From assembly GCF_900996225.1 (NCBI RefSeq), contig NZ_CAAJGL010000123.1, positions 62,001 to 126,000 on the forward strand: a DNA stretch of 64,000 bases, written 5' to 3'. The stretch comes from Paraburkholderia sp. BCC1884 (GTDB taxonomy: Bacteria > Pseudomonadota > Gammaproteobacteria > Burkholderiales > Burkholderiaceae). The translations under genes and the position numbers were made by a program. This document shows, piece after piece, positions 63,434-64,000 of this stretch; position 1 is the stretch's first letter; the number at the start of each line of letters is the position of its first letter. Below the pieces are notes generated by a model. The model was not told the origin of the DNA and made no database searches. It saw nothing but the letters and a program-made list of their open reading frames with translations.

Positions 63434-64000
63434 CTACTTATGCAAGGCGTTGCGAACGTCCGACACATCGCGAACGGTCACCGGTGCAGCCGCATTACCC
63501 CACGTATTGCGAACGAAAGTCAGGACGTGGGCCATTTCGCCGTCGTCCAGTTTGCCCGCGAAAGACGGCATCTTGCGCGACTCCGGGCCCTCCTGCGTCT
63601 GCGGACTGCCGCCCCCCTCCACCAACAGGCGCACGAGCGAAGTTGCCGAAGGCGAGAGCACCGCTGGATTGCCGGCAAGACGTGGATATTTTTGCGGTAC
63701 GCCCGCGCCGTCCATCTGATGACAGCGCGCGCAGTAAGTCGCGTAAATACCTGCACCGGGTCGTTCGACGTCGCCTGTTTCAAGTGCTTGCACGGTCTGC
63801 TGAGCGGCCCGCGAATGTGCGTTGAAATGGCCACTTTGCGCACGCGGCGGCAGGGCTTTCAGGTAGACGGCAATCGCATCGAGGTCGGCACTGTTCAAGT
63901 ACTGCGTGCTGTCTTCGACAACCTGCACCATGCTGCCGAAGGTGACCAGTCCGCCGCCGTGGCCATGCTTGAGGAAGTCGGCGATGCTGCCAGCGGAGCT
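63434..64000 (-). CDS. Cytochrome c, C-terminal part (runs off the window)
   Basis: C-terminal portion of a multi-heme c-type cytochrome, resembling the third heme domain of the membrane-bound alcohol/gluconate dehydrogenase cytochrome subunit. The heme site is YCARCHQMDGAGVPQ with axial Met likely in RKMPSFAG. The frame stays open to the window edge, reading upstream ...IADFLKHGHGGGLVTFGSM, so the true start lies to the right. About 189 codons are visible. It probably takes electrons from a partner dehydrogenase outside the window. Confidence 0.87.
   Translation of the reverse strand, partial: SSAGSIADFLKHGHGGGLVTFGSMVQVVEDSTQYLNSADLDAIAVYLKALPPRAQSGHFNAHSRAAQQTVQALETGDVERPGAGIYATYCARCHQMDGAGVPQKYPRLAGNPAVLSPSATSLVRLLVEGGGSPQTQEGPESRKMPSFAGKLDDGEMAHVLTFVRNTWGNAAAPVTVRDVSDVRNALHK

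Noticed and set aside
1..64000. CRISPR arrays, tRNA/rRNA genes, riboswitches, prophage
   Set aside because: No regularly spaced repeats, cloverleaf-like or rRNA-like sequences, or phage genes were recognised; a covariance-model scan was not possible here.

Overview
The window looks like chromosomal or megaplasmid DNA of a Burkholderia-group beta-proteobacterium (Paraburkholderia, Caballeronia or Burkholderia sensu lato). The reasons are the high-GC codon use, the trimeric porins that open SVTLYG after the signal peptide, and the large number of major facilitator (MFS) carriers and LysR regulators attached to small catabolic operons. I see no rRNA, tRNA, CRISPR array, insertion sequence, integrase or phage gene. 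It reads as a carbon-source scavenging region rather than core genome.

1-11.3 kb holds the most unusual object: two paralogous four-gene modules facing away from each other. Each encodes, in the same order, the alpha and beta subunits of a split thiamine-diphosphate (ThDP) decarboxylase, a choline-dehydrogenase-like GMC flavoprotein and an MFS carrier. Module A (4793 down to 626, minus strand) is followed by a porin that leaves the window. Module B (7159 to 11244) is on the plus strand. The spacer between them carries two regulators of different families, one divergent from each module (Crp/Fnr type beside A, LysR type beside B). The substrate cannot be read from the sequence.

11.3-18.4 kb: a LysR gene with a perfect inverted repeat before its start, divergent from an M20 amidohydrolase and a metabolite:H+ symporter; then a large alpha/beta-hydrolase lipoprotein and a formate/nitrite-channel-type protein. 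18.8-27.6 kb: a minus-strand group of PhyH-type dioxygenase, aldehyde dehydrogenase, LysR, D-2-hydroxyacid dehydrogenase, class III CoA-transferase and CitE-like lyase, with a divergent MFS carrier and an unrecognised protein.

28-45.7 kb is sugar-acid and hydroxyacid metabolism. It has an MHS carrier with an M24-fold protein; a LysR gene; an iolB-uxuB-uxuA operon (hexuronate to 2-keto-3-deoxygluconate); an operon of porin, RraA-like protein, MFS carrier, Ldh-type dehydrogenase, ketoglutarate-semialdehyde-type dehydrogenase and chemoreceptor; and lhgO with its FadR-type GntR regulator, both preceded by matching operators. 45.9-64 kb is mixed: an EAL phosphodiesterase, a Rieske oxygenase/M14-like/binding-protein operon with a divergent LysR, a PQQ-type sugar dehydrogenase, a Cache chemoreceptor, a ClC transporter, a GH15 hydrolase, an SDR, an MFS carrier and the 3' end of a cytochrome c gene.

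All similarity statements come from reading the sequence. No database search was run.
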